A stretch of 64,000 bases of DNA from Macrococcus bovicus (GTDB lineage Bacteria > Bacillota > Bacilli > Staphylococcales > Staphylococcaceae), in NCBI RefSeq assembly GCF_004359575.1, contig NZ_SCWF01000007.1:28400-92399 (forward strand). Reading direction: 5' to 3'. Shown here piece after piece: positions 28,026 to 35,397 of this stretch. The translations under genes and the position numbers were made by a program. The stretch's first letter is position 1, and the number at the start of each line of letters is the position of its first letter. The notes below the pieces were generated by a model. It was not told the DNA's origin. It searched no databases and worked only from the letters and a program-made list of their open reading frames with translations.

Positions 28026-28553
28026 TTATAAATTTAATTGAATCGAAGCAGCAGCTTGAGGCGGTACATCAATAAAATTGAAGGTCATCTTCTTGGACTG
28101 ATGACCCAGCAGATGTTGCAAGTCAGCTATTTCCATACCTTGCTGATAAGCGTGATACGCAAATGTTTTTTTCAATGACTGTACGCCGATATGACAATCC
28201 AAAGACAATGTGTCCGCTGCCTCAGCTAATACGCGGTGCAGCTGCTGACGGGTATAGGGTCTGGCTGTCCGCTTTGAACAGAACAGACAGTCTTCTGACG
28301 TCAGCTGATAATTAGCGATATAGTCGTCCAGTTCAGTCATCAGTTCTTCAGAGAGGAGAATCTGGTAGCCATTTATCTCAAGAAATACCGGCGACTTAAC
28401 AGCTGAGACAGTCAACTGAACCAGCTCCTCTGCTTTAAGAGGCGCATTGATGCCTATTTTAAAGATAAAATAATAGGCCAAACTTTTATACCGCACGTAA
28501 TTTTCAAGCTCTTTAATCATTTTGATGTCTTTAATAGGATCTACTTTATGCAT
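28026..28553 (-). CDS. Small tyrosine-recombinase-fold protein lacking catalytic residues
   Basis: 175-residue protein aligning to the catalytic domain of tyrosine recombinases, with no N-terminal core-binding domain. Small stand-alone integrase-like proteins of this size occur in staphylococci and bacilli (YoeC type). The key residues look replaced. The first Arg is Lys40 (INAPLKAEEL), the HxxR motif is Gln125-Ser-Leu-Lys128 (VQSLKKTF), and the nucleophilic Tyr is Phe160 (MTFNFID). Only the His of LLGH (151) remains. The fold is probably kept and the strand-transfer activity lost, so a DNA-binding role is plausible but unproven. It lies 11 bases upstream of mnhA and is probably cotranscribed. 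Confidence 0.72.
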   Translation of the reverse strand: MHKVDPIKDIKMIKELENYVRYKSLAYYFIFKIGINAPLKAEELVQLTVSAVKSPVFLEINGYQILLSEELMTELDDYIANYQLTSEDCLFCSKRTARPYTRQQLHRVLAEAADTLSLDCHIGVQSLKKTFAYHAYQQGMEIADLQHLLGHQSKKMTFNFIDVPPQAAASIQLNL

Positions 28554-28578
28554 GACGACCTCCTTTGCATTACATATT

Positions 28579-28592
28579 TATAATATATTATA
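28579..28592. promoter_or_regulatory. Palindrome and -10 region upstream of the recombinase-mnh operon
   Basis: TATAATATATTATA is a perfect 14-bp palindrome containing TATAAT on both strands, 26 bases before the recombinase-like start. It probably supplies the operon's -10; no good -35 is visible at 17 bases. It could also be a protein-binding site. Confidence 0.4.
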
Positions 28593-28618
28593 CTTAAGAA
28601 ACATTCCAGCACGATGCT

Positions 28619-31444
28619 CTATTCGACAATGGTACTTTCCTGTGAGGTTTTAATCATCCGATTTTTGATAGGTTCGAATTTCGGCTTAAAGCCGTAGCCC
28701 AGGCCTAGAATGCCGAGGCAGAATATCAACAGACGGCTGATATTCTTTTGAACCAGTTCAGGCACTATTCCGCCTACTGCCTCCCTCAGAAGGTCTACTG
28801 CATAAGTAAACGGCAGAAACGGATGGATCATCTGGAAGAAATGCGGCGTCACCTGCACAGGGAACGTACCGCCTCCACCAGAAATCTGGAGCACCATCAG
28901 TATGATAGCCAGTGCTTTACCGACGTTACCGAGTAAACTGACCATCGTGTAGACAATTGAGGTAAAGACTATAGAGACCAGTACTGCAAACAAGAGATTC
29001 ATAACAGGATGCTTGGCATAGGCATCCAGGATAAAGAAATTACCGAGGACAACAATAATCGACTGGATGATACCGATACTTAAGAATAGGAGCAGCCTGC
29101 CTGCAAAGAGCTCCCTCAGCGAATAGACACCTTTAAGTGACTGATCCTTCAGTTCGGTCGTTAACAGATTGCTTGATAACAGTGCGCCCACCCAGAGTGC
29201 AAGTGCAGTATAGAACGGGGCACTGGCAGAACCGTAGTTCGGTATCGGGAACATCTGTTTCTCGTCTAGCTGTATCGGGTCAGAGAAATAATCCGCTTCC
29301 CCCTGTAGATCGTTGCGTAGTAACTTAATCAGCTTGTTCATCACATCTTTTTCATCCAGTTCCCTGAACTTATCCGCTGCTTGCTTGATATCTCTTTCGA
29401 TACCTGGTAAGTCATTGCGCGTAAATTCCGCCAGGTCATGTATGCCTTTTTCCGCACCCGGCAGATTGTTACGCAGCAGATCAGCTGTCTGATCGTATTT
29501 GGACATGACACCCGGCAGATCATTCTGGGCAAAACGACTGATCCGATTTAAATCATTCAGAACACCGGGTAGATCATTCTGTACAAACTGGCTCGCTTCT
29601 GCGACTCGTGCTTTAAATGCAGGGAAATTGGACTGCACATTCGCATTGACTTCCTTGAAGCGCTCTTCAAGGGCAGGCAGTTCATTGTTAATCGCCACCA
29701 GTCTTTCGTTTGCAGCGGAAGTGACTTGCTGCGCTTCTGTCAGGATACCGTCAACTTTATTCGCAAATTCTTCTGCATCTGCAAGCATGAGTGCTGCGGT
29801 ATCAAGACCTGCATCTATAGTTTCAAGTCCTTGCAGTAAGATAGACTGCATATCCATGTTCTGAATGACGCTGAGCGCTTCTACAGCACGGCTGATGCTT
29901 GCTGCATCTGCTTTGCCATTTTCCAGCTGTTTCTGCACAACTGCTAAAGTATCGTTACTTTCCTTTAGCGCATTCACTATCTGACTCGTGTCAATAGAAG
30001 AACGACTTAGCACGTCAATGATTTCATTCTGCAGCTGAATCGTCTGTCCGATATTCTGTGCGATCACCTTCATATTATCACTTGACGGCTGGTGGTCTTT
30101 CAGTGTAGACAGGGTATCCTTCTGCGCCGCTGCATTGTCCTTCACTAAATCAGCCAAGGCTTGAAGCGCCTCCCCTAATGCCTGTTTGGCAGGTTCAAGG
30201 TCCGTTTTGGTCAACGGCTCATTTTTAACTTCAGCAACCGTCTGCATCGTAGCTGTCTGTTTAGCTTCGGCACTTGGCGCTTCAGTTGACGCTGTTTCAG
30301 TGGTTGCGGCTTCAGTGGTTGCTGGAATCGTCACCTTCTCTTCAGAAGAAGTCGTCCCGTCTCCTTCTGATGCCTCGCCTTCTGTGGTCACCTTATCCTC
30401 AGATGACACTTTTTCTTCAGCTGACTCAACTTTAGTATCCGCCTTATCGGTCACGTCCTGTGCCTGATTAAGCCGCGCATGGACTTCGGGCATTCTGCTC
30501 TGCGCAGTGGCAAGGACTGCACTTGCTTTGTTCGTCGCATCTATGCCCTTCGCGACCGCCGCATTAATCTCCGGGAAACGTTCCTCGAACTGCTGGGCCT
30601 TGTTGAGTGCTGCTTCTATATTGCTCATCTTACTGTTCAGCCCTACTATCATCTGACCCGCTTCATTGATTTCTCCGGCGTGCTGATTGGCTTTAATCAG
30701 CTTCGCAGCGCCACTATTGATTTCATCCTTATAAGATTCAAGGGCATAAAACTCTTCGGCATATCGATTGATATCCCCTTGATGGGCATCAATTTTCTGT
30801 ACGGCAGCACTGAACTCCTCCATCTTCGGAATAGCCGCTTCGGCTTCAAATACAGCATTTTCAATCTTGTGATAAAGCGGCAGCTTTTTCTCTAAATCGA
30901 TACCGAGCGAATTACTCTCCTTCAGGAAAGCCTGGGTCGCTACTTCAACAAATTTGTCGTTCAGTGTCTTGGTGATGGCTGTTGCACCTGCTGTCGTCAT
31001 CTTCGGTGCAATGGCATTGATTTTCTGGTTGACCTGATAATCGATATGGGCCCGTCTAGGTTTCTTGTCGAAAATACTCGTCATATCCTCCGAAAAATGT
31101 TCAGGGATATGAATCATGGCATAGTATTTCCCCAGTCGGACACCCTGCTTCGCCTCCTTCAGCGAATCGACAAAGACCCAGCCGAACTGATCATTCGTCT
31201 TCAGTTCGCTGACGAGGGACTTGCCGACATTGACATGTTTACCTTGAACCGTAGCCCCCTCATCAAAATTGACGACCGCTACTTTGATTCCTTTCGTATT
31301 GGAATAAGGGTCCCACGACGATTTCAAATTGAACCATGCATAAAAAGAGGGAAGAATGCAGAGCCCAAGGATGACGATGAGTACCATAGGCGTCTTGAGC
31401 GCATGCTGTACATCCTTGATAAATAAGCTGAAAACCTTTTTCAT
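28619..31444 (-). CDS. YhgE/Pip-family membrane protein with internal 18-residue repeats
   Basis: 941-residue member of the YhgE/Pip family. Homologues include the phage-infection protein of lactococci and proteins fused to ABC-2-type permease segments. One helix (about 20-40) is followed by the conserved extracytoplasmic start (about 41-170). A long helical ectodomain follows, then about five helices in the last 220 residues. Within the ectodomain lies an acidic Ser/Thr/Glu/Ala-rich linker near residues 345-410. Residues 587-694 hold six 18-residue repeats of the type NDLPGVLNDLNRISRFAQ. The function is not established. It is monocistronic, with its own strong promoter. Surface exposure is inferred from topology. 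Confidence 0.82.
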   Translation of the reverse strand: MKKVFSLFIKDVQHALKTPMVLIVILGLCILPSFYAWFNLKSSWDPYSNTKGIKVAVVNFDEGATVQGKHVNVGKSLVSELKTNDQFGWVFVDSLKEAKQGVRLGKYYAMIHIPEHFSEDMTSIFDKKPRRAHIDYQVNQKINAIAPKMTTAGATAITKTLNDKFVEVATQAFLKESNSLGIDLEKKLPLYHKIENAVFEAEAAIPKMEEFSAAVQKIDAHQGDINRYAEEFYALESYKDEINSGAAKLIKANQHAGEINEAGQMIVGLNSKMSNIEAALNKAQQFEERFPEINAAVAKGIDATNKASAVLATAQSRMPEVHARLNQAQDVTDKADTKVESAEEKVSSEDKVTTEGEASEGDGTTSSEEKVTIPATTEAATTETASTEAPSAEAKQTATMQTVAEVKNEPLTKTDLEPAKQALGEALQALADLVKDNAAAQKDTLSTLKDHQPSSDNMKVIAQNIGQTIQLQNEIIDVLSRSSIDTSQIVNALKESNDTLAVVQKQLENGKADAASISRAVEALSVIQNMDMQSILLQGLETIDAGLDTAALMLADAEEFANKVDGILTEAQQVTSAANERLVAINNELPALEERFKEVNANVQSNFPAFKARVAEASQFVQNDLPGVLNDLNRISRFAQNDLPGVMSKYDQTADLLRNNLPGAEKGIHDLAEFTRNDLPGIERDIKQAADKFRELDEKDVMNKLIKLLRNDLQGEADYFSDPIQLDEKQMFPIPNYGSASAPFYTALALWVGALLSSNLLTTELKDQSLKGVYSLRELFAGRLLLFLSIGIIQSIIVVLGNFFILDAYAKHPVMNLLFAVLVSIVFTSIVYTMVSLLGNVGKALAIILMVLQISGGGGTFPVQVTPHFFQMIHPFLPFTYAVDLLREAVGGIVPELVQKNISRLLIFCLGILGLGYGFKPKFEPIKNRMIKTSQESTIVE
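29363..29686 (-). repeat. Six in-frame 54-bp repeats within the YhgE/Pip gene
   Basis: Six consecutive 18-residue units with a conserved N-x-[LF]-P start: NELPALEE, SNFPAFKA, NDLPGVLN, NDLPGVMS, NNLPGAEK and NDLPGIER (first eight residues of each). The last four are the most regular, and the DNA has diverged. An 18-residue period suits a helical rod or coiled-coil with a regular proline kink. Confidence 0.85.
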
Positions 31445-31473
31445 AGTTGTCCTCCCGTTTTTTGGATTCTAAC

Positions 31474-31502
31474 ATTTTACTTTATTCAAGTCTTATTGAC
31501 AA
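31474..31502 (-). promoter_or_regulatory. Promoter of the YhgE/Pip gene
   Basis: TTGTCA (31497-31502), a 17-base spacer and TAAAAT (31474-31479) on the minus strand, 30 bases before the start codon. It is separate from the ABC-F gene upstream. Confidence 0.75.
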
Positions 31503-31595
31503 GGAAACAGCCACTCAATTTTATACCACTATAATTTGTTATTGAATAAAAATATTTTATGAACAAATAATAAAAAACCATGATAAGTCATATTA

Positions 31596-33179
31596 TTATT
31601 CTGAAATATTATAAAACTGATGAAGGTCATTCAGCATTTCTTCAGTATCCTCATGTAATCCGACAAGATTAAGATCCACTAATTGGTGATTTTCAATCTT
31701 CCATTGTCTCGTACTCACCGCTTCACAGAAGTAAGGGTCATGGCTGATAAACAGCATGGCACCCTCAAATTTCTGCAGCATCGCTTCGATCACCTGCTGC
31801 ATCTCGAGGTCGAAATAATTGGTCGGTTCATCCAGCAGCAGCAGATTTGCCTCTGAGAAATACAGCTTGATGAACGACAGACGACATTTTTCACCCATTG
31901 ACAGCTGTGCCACTTGATCGCCCATGCGTTCTGCCCCGAATCTGAAGGCAGCGAGTATGGTACGCAGTTTACTGTCCGCCGCCCTATTCAATGACTGCAC
32001 TTCCTCCAGCACAGTATGGCCAGCGTTCAGGTTATCGAGCTGCTGAGAGAAATAACCCACTTTAACATTCGGATTCAGCCGGAAAGAACCTGCACTCGGT
32101 TCCAGTTCATTCATCAGCACTTTTAGCAGGCTGGTCTTGCCGCTGCCATTTCTGCCTGTCAATGCAATCTTGTCTCCCGGTCTGATCTGAAAGGAAGCTG
32201 ATGTAAAAAGCTGACGGTCATCAAACCTGAGCGAAAGATCTTCTGCTTTCACCAAGTATTTGCCTCTGAAGTCGCTGTGCTTTAAATCATATTCCGTCCG
32301 TTGCTGCTTATCACGTCGTGCAGCGAACCCTGACAGCTTCTGTTCCAGCTGATGTTCCTTTGTTTTATACCGCTTCGCTAGTTTCGCCACCTTCTTCTGC
32401 GCTCCCGGGTCTCTGGCACCCGCTTTGGCATTAGCCTCGTGATGCCATTCTTTCATCTCCTGGATCATGCGCCGCATCTTCTGTTTTTCCTTATTTTCCT
32501 TATGAAGCAGTGCGGCGTTCTCCCGTTCCTGACGAGCTTTTTCAGCGGCATAGTCATCGTAATTCATCTGATACATATGCGTTGCATCAGCTGTCATCTC
32601 TATGATCTTCGTTGCGGTCTGATTAATGAATTCCCGGTCATGCGATGCATAAAGGATTGTCTGTCCGGCTGCCTGCATCCATTCCATGAGCCAGGTTTTT
32701 GTTTCCTGGTCGATATGGTTAGTCGGTTCATCGAAGAGAAACCAGTCTTTATCACTGATCAGCAGCCGGATTAAAGAGACCTTTGTCTGTTCTCCTCCTG
32801 ATAAAGTATTTACCGCTCTCTCTGCCACTACGGCATTCAGACCGAATTTTTTCAGATAGGTCATAATCTTATTTTCCAGTTCATAGCCATTCAGCTCTAT
32901 ATAATCACTGATAGCCTCAACGTCATCTGCCAGCCTCTGTTTCACTGCATAAATGTCAGGTCGGCTGCTAAGAATGTAATCCATCACCAAATCCACTGAC
33001 TCCAGCTCCTGTTCCAGCAGAATCGCATCATATTCATCGCTCAGCAGCTTTAAAAGTGTGGACTTACCCACTCCATTATGGCCGATAAGCGCGATATGCT
33101 CTCCTTCAGAAACCGTGAAATGAACATGGTTGCTGAGCACTTTATCGTCTATCATGAGTTGTTTGTTGATCGTTCTCAT
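31596..33179 (-). CDS. ABC-F ATPase, probable ribosome-protection (antibiotic resistance) type
   Basis: Two ABC domains on one chain without membrane segments, 527 residues from ATG 33179 (AAGGAGGG six bases upstream). A GTG start nine codons earlier would lie inside the leader terminator and is rejected. Domain 1 has Walker A GHNGVGKST (about 33-41), LSGGEQTK and WFLFDEPTNH. Domain 2 has GRNGSGKTS, LSMGEKCR and LLLLDEPTNYFD. The linker between them (about 215-300) is long, charged and helical, as in the P-site tRNA-interaction motif of resistance ABC-Fs (Vga, Lsa, VmlR). The upstream attenuator with a short leader ORF supports induction by ribosome-targeting drugs. A housekeeping ABC-F role is the main alternative. 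Confidence 0.82.
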   Translation of the reverse strand: MRTINKQLMIDDKVLSNHVHFTVSEGEHIALIGHNGVGKSTLLKLLSDEYDAILLEQELESVDLVMDYILSSRPDIYAVKQRLADDVEAISDYIELNGYELENKIMTYLKKFGLNAVVAERAVNTLSGGEQTKVSLIRLLISDKDWFLFDEPTNHIDQETKTWLMEWMQAAGQTILYASHDREFINQTATKIIEMTADATHMYQMNYDDYAAEKARQERENAALLHKENKEKQKMRRMIQEMKEWHHEANAKAGARDPGAQKKVAKLAKRYKTKEHQLEQKLSGFAARRDKQQRTEYDLKHSDFRGKYLVKAEDLSLRFDDRQLFTSASFQIRPGDKIALTGRNGSGKTSLLKVLMNELEPSAGSFRLNPNVKVGYFSQQLDNLNAGHTVLEEVQSLNRAADSKLRTILAAFRFGAERMGDQVAQLSMGEKCRLSFIKLYFSEANLLLLDEPTNYFDLEMQQVIEAMLQKFEGAMLFISHDPYFCEAVSTRQWKIENHQLVDLNLVGLHEDTEEMLNDLHQFYNISE

Positions 33180-33192
33180 CGAATCCCTCCTT

Positions 33193-33221
33193 AAAAAAGC
33201 TCTCACCTACCATGTGAGAGC
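33193..33221 (-). terminator. Leader terminator of the ABC-F attenuator
   Basis: Perfect 8-bp stem GCTCTCAC-ATGGTAG-GTGAGAGC followed by six T on the minus strand. It ends directly at the ribosome binding site of the ABC-F gene, so transcription should stop just before the gene unless the stem is prevented from forming. Confidence 0.88.
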
Positions 33222-33307
33222 AATCGGCATAAAGAGACCCGTCAAGGCATTCAAAAATAGACAGTCTGATCCCGATAACATCTCACATGATCTTTTCTTC
33301 ACGTTGG

Positions 33308-33349
33308 TCATGTTATCGAATCATCATCTATATAGATGCCTCCTTCCAT
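33308..33349 (-). CDS. Leader peptide ORF of the ABC-F attenuator (13 codons, or 4-codon alternative)
   Basis: ATG at 33349 opens MEGGIYIDDDSIT, ending in TGA at 33308 within the first arm of the leader hairpin. However, the only good ribosome binding site, AGGAGG at 33339-33344, lies inside this frame. It is placed 11 bases before a second ATG (33327) that encodes only MMIR and stops at 33313. The second start is the better-supported one by ribosome binding site. Either frame would place a ribosome over the 5' arm of the first hairpin. Neither peptide matches a leader I recognise. Confidence 0.5.
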   Translation of the reverse strand: MEGGIYIDDDSIT

Positions 33350-33360
33350 ATATTAGTTAC

Positions 33361-33389
33361 AATCTACTATAGAATCAGAATTTAAGCAA
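33361..33389 (-). promoter_or_regulatory. Promoter of the ABC-F leader
   Basis: TTGCTT (33384-33389), a 17-base spacer and TAGATT (33361-33366) on the minus strand, lying just downstream of the tRNA-Leu terminator. Transcription would begin near 33354, which leaves the leader ORF close to the 5' end. Confidence 0.6.
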
Positions 33390-33391
33390 AT

Positions 33392-33422
33392 AAAAAAAGA
33401 GCTTCTGAAATTTCAGAAGCTC
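33392..33422 (-). terminator. tRNA-Leu terminator
   Basis: Perfect 12-bp palindrome GAGCTTCTGAAA with its mirror, followed on the minus strand by seven T, six bases after the tRNA 3' end. Confidence 0.88.
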
Positions 33423-33427
33423 TCATA

Positions 33428-33510
33428 TGCGGCCGAGAGGAGTTGAACCTCCACGCCCTTGCGGGCACTAGCGCCTGAAGCTAGCGCGTCTGCCATTCCG
33501 CCACGACCGC
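33428..33510 (-). tRNA. tRNA-Leu(CAG)
   Basis: The minus strand folds as a class II tRNA. The acceptor pairs GCGGTCG with CGGCCGC (one G-U), followed by discriminator A. The anticodon stem CTAGC/GCTAG holds loop TTCAGGC with anticodon CAG. A variable arm TGCCCGCAAGGGCG is present, and the T arm is GGAGGTTCAACTCC. The 3' CCA is not encoded. Identity follows from the long variable arm and the anticodon, which reads CUG. It has its own promoter and terminator. Confidence 0.95.
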
Positions 33511-33527
33511 TCTCAAGCAATAAATTA

Positions 33528-33536
33528 ATTATAACA
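33528..33536 (-). promoter_or_regulatory. tRNA-Leu extended -10 promoter
   Basis: TGTTATAAT on the minus strand, 18 bases upstream of the mature tRNA 5' end. It is an extended -10 element; the -35 is weak. Confidence 0.6.
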
Positions 33537-33615
33537 GTATTTCGCAAAAAGAAAAGCCTTTGTGTAAAACTAATATTAAATTTGTAAATTTATCTTAATG
33601 CTGTGTGTCAGTTCA

Positions 33616-34755
33616 TTACTGGTAGTGCTGAAGCACACGCTCAAGCATCAGCTGATTCTTCTCACTTATCTCTGCACGACGTGGAATCTCCTGATAGGCC
33701 TGCAGTTCATCATGCCATGTCTTCGGCAGCGCCAGTTCAGTTTCGGGCTGCCATTTAGCGAGCCATGCTGGCGGCAGTTGTCCGGTTGGTGCCGGCAGCC
33801 CTTTCATCGCCAGCCAGATCTGACTCCAGGCCAGTGGTGCCACCTGAAATAGATTATAACCCCCACCCCCGACAGCAATCCATCTGCCGCCGCAATAAGT
33901 ATCTGCCAGCTGCTTGACGAAGCGCGGTATCTCTTCAAAGATACGTAGCGTACAGTGCAGATGGGTCAGCGGATCCAGAAAATGTGCATCCGCGCCGTTC
34001 TGACTTAAGATGACGTCAGGCTTGAAAAAGGCGCAGGCGGCCTGCACACTTTCCTTAAAACAGCTCAGAAAAGACTCATCCTCCGTATAGGCATCGATGG
34101 GCAGATTCATACTATATAGATAGCCCTCCCCTTCACCTCTCTCATTATAATTGCCGGTCCCCGGGAACAAATAACGGCCTGTCTCATGAATGGAATAGGT
34201 GAATACATCAGGCGTATGATAGAAGGTAAACTGGACACCATCCCCGTGGTGGGCATCTGTATCGATGTACAGCACACGTGCACTGTACTTCTCTTTCATA
34301 TACTGGATGGCAACAGCACTGTCATTATATATGCAGAAACCGGATGCCCGGCCCTGGAAACCATGATGCAGACCGCCGCCTAAACTGCAGGCAGTCTGAT
34401 CAATGCCCTGCATCACGATATCACAGGCGGTCAGTGTGCTCCCCACCAGCCAGGCTGCACTCTCATGCATATCACTGAAATTGGGCGTGTCCTGAGTATT
34501 AAGACCATAGCTCTCGCATGTCTGATCATCCAGCTGGTCTATAGAGGCCCGTTTGACGGCTTCGATATAGTCTTGATGGTGGATAAGTGCAAGTTCTTCA
34601 TCGGTCGCTTTCCTGCCGGAGACCATTTCCTCATCTGATAGGACAGCCATTTTCTTAAGCAGATCTGTTGTCAGAACGAGACGCATCTGATTAAAAGGAT
34701 GCTGATCAGAGAACCGGTAATGCAGCAATCCTTCTGTATAGACATATCTGCTCAT
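33616..34755 (-). CDS. acuC: AcuC, histone-deacetylase-fold protein deacetylase
   Basis: 379-residue class I HDAC-fold enzyme. In B. subtilis AcuC removes the acetyl group that AcuA places on acetyl-CoA synthetase, which reactivates the enzyme. Metal and catalytic motifs are present: LGGGLHHGFQGRASGFCIYND, then the zinc-site run YIDTDAHHGDGVQFTFY, and SQNGADAHFLDPL. It overlaps acuB by 4 bases, so acuA-acuB-acuC is one leftward operon divergent from acsA. No clear terminator follows before the tRNA region. Confidence 0.93.
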   Translation of the reverse strand: MSRYVYTEGLLHYRFSDQHPFNQMRLVLTTDLLKKMAVLSDEEMVSGRKATDEELALIHHQDYIEAVKRASIDQLDDQTCESYGLNTQDTPNFSDMHESAAWLVGSTLTACDIVMQGIDQTACSLGGGLHHGFQGRASGFCIYNDSAVAIQYMKEKYSARVLYIDTDAHHGDGVQFTFYHTPDVFTYSIHETGRYLFPGTGNYNERGEGEGYLYSMNLPIDAYTEDESFLSCFKESVQAACAFFKPDVILSQNGADAHFLDPLTHLHCTLRIFEEIPRFVKQLADTYCGGRWIAVGGGGYNLFQVAPLAWSQIWLAMKGLPAPTGQLPPAWLAKWQPETELALPKTWHDELQAYQEIPRRAEISEKNQLMLERVLQHYQ

Positions 34756-35387
34756 CGGCCCATACCTAGCGGCGTCCGCACTGTGAAACCTGCTTCATTC
34801 AGAGCATCGATAATAGGCCGCGGATTCATGGACTGCATACGAATCAGGACGAGCTTCTGTCCCGGGTTCTCTTTATCACGGTAGACAAGAATGCTTTCGA
34901 TGCTCGTGCGGTGCGCATGAAATACTTTGGTGACCTCATGCATAATGCCCGGCACATCAGGCACAGATACTTCGACAGCTGAGCCCGGCGTCATTACCCC
35001 CGTCAGCTCAAGGAAAGTATTCAGCATATCTTTCTGCGTCACAATGCCAATACACCGTCCCTTTTTGACGACTGGTATGGAGCCGATGGAGAGTTCATAG
35101 AAATCGACGGCGATATCCTCCACAAAATCAAGCGGATGGCACGTCATGACGTCTCGGTTCATCATATTTGCGACCGGCGCATCTAATTTCACTTCTGTCT
35201 CCCCGAGTATGGAAGGAAGCGCAAGATTTACATCGCGGTCAGTGATGATACCCTTTACTCGCATTAACTCATCGACGACCGGTAAATGTCTGATATCTTT
35301 GTTCCGCATCAGCTGGATTGCTTCATCAATTGTACACTCTTCATTGATAGTGATACATGGACTTGTCATAATTCGTTCGACTAACAT
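34752..35387 (-). CDS. acuB: AcuB, CBS-domain and ACT-domain protein
   Basis: 211 residues: two CBS motifs in the first 130 residues (MTSPCITINEECTIDEAI and MNRDVMTCHPLDFVEDIA) followed by an ACT-like domain from about 139 (VPDVPGIMHEVTKVF). CBS pairs usually bind adenylates; here that would link energy state to acetate activation. Its biochemical role is not established even in B. subtilis. It lies 10 bases after acuA and overlaps acuC. Confidence 0.9.
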   Translation of the reverse strand: MLVERIMTSPCITINEECTIDEAIQLMRNKDIRHLPVVDELMRVKGIITDRDVNLALPSILGETEVKLDAPVANMMNRDVMTCHPLDFVEDIAVDFYELSIGSIPVVKKGRCIGIVTQKDMLNTFLELTGVMTPGSAVEVSVPDVPGIMHEVTKVFHAHRTSIESILVYRDKENPGQKLVLIRMQSMNPRPIIDALNEAGFTVRTPLGMGR

Positions 35388-35397
35388 CTTTTCACCC

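Larger units (their letters stand above)
33193..33349 (-). promoter_or_regulatory. Ribosome-mediated transcription attenuator of the ABC-F gene
   Basis: Three mutually exclusive pairings are visible in the leader RNA. Pairing 1: GATAACAT (33310-33317) with ATGTTATC (33274-33281). Pairing 2: CATGTGAG (33282-33289), held next to pairing 1, with CTCACATG (33211-33218), which is half of the terminator. Pairing 3: the terminator itself. A ribosome stalled on the leader ORF would cover the 5' arm of pairing 1 and free the antiterminator strand. This is the logic known for vmlR, msr and related ABC-F genes. The regions are seen directly; the inducer is inferred. Confidence 0.75.

Noticed and set aside
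28026..28553. Integrase gene as evidence of a prophage or genomic island
   Set aside because: No phage structural genes, attachment-site repeats or mobile cargo surround it. It has apparently lost its catalytic residues and sits in an antiporter operon.
31577..31600. Terminator for the ABC-F gene
   Set aside because: Only a 4-5 bp stem (ATGA/TCAT) with T-rich tail is visible after the stop; too weak to list as a feature.
33180..33206. GTG start giving nine extra residues on the ABC-F protein
   Set aside because: The codons lie in the leader terminator stem and T-run. ATG 33179 has AAGGAGGG at ideal spacing.
33428..33510. tRNA-Leu as an integration hotspot bordering an island
   Set aside because: No direct repeat of the tRNA 3' end was seen nearby, and the neighbouring ABC-F and acu genes carry no mobility genes.
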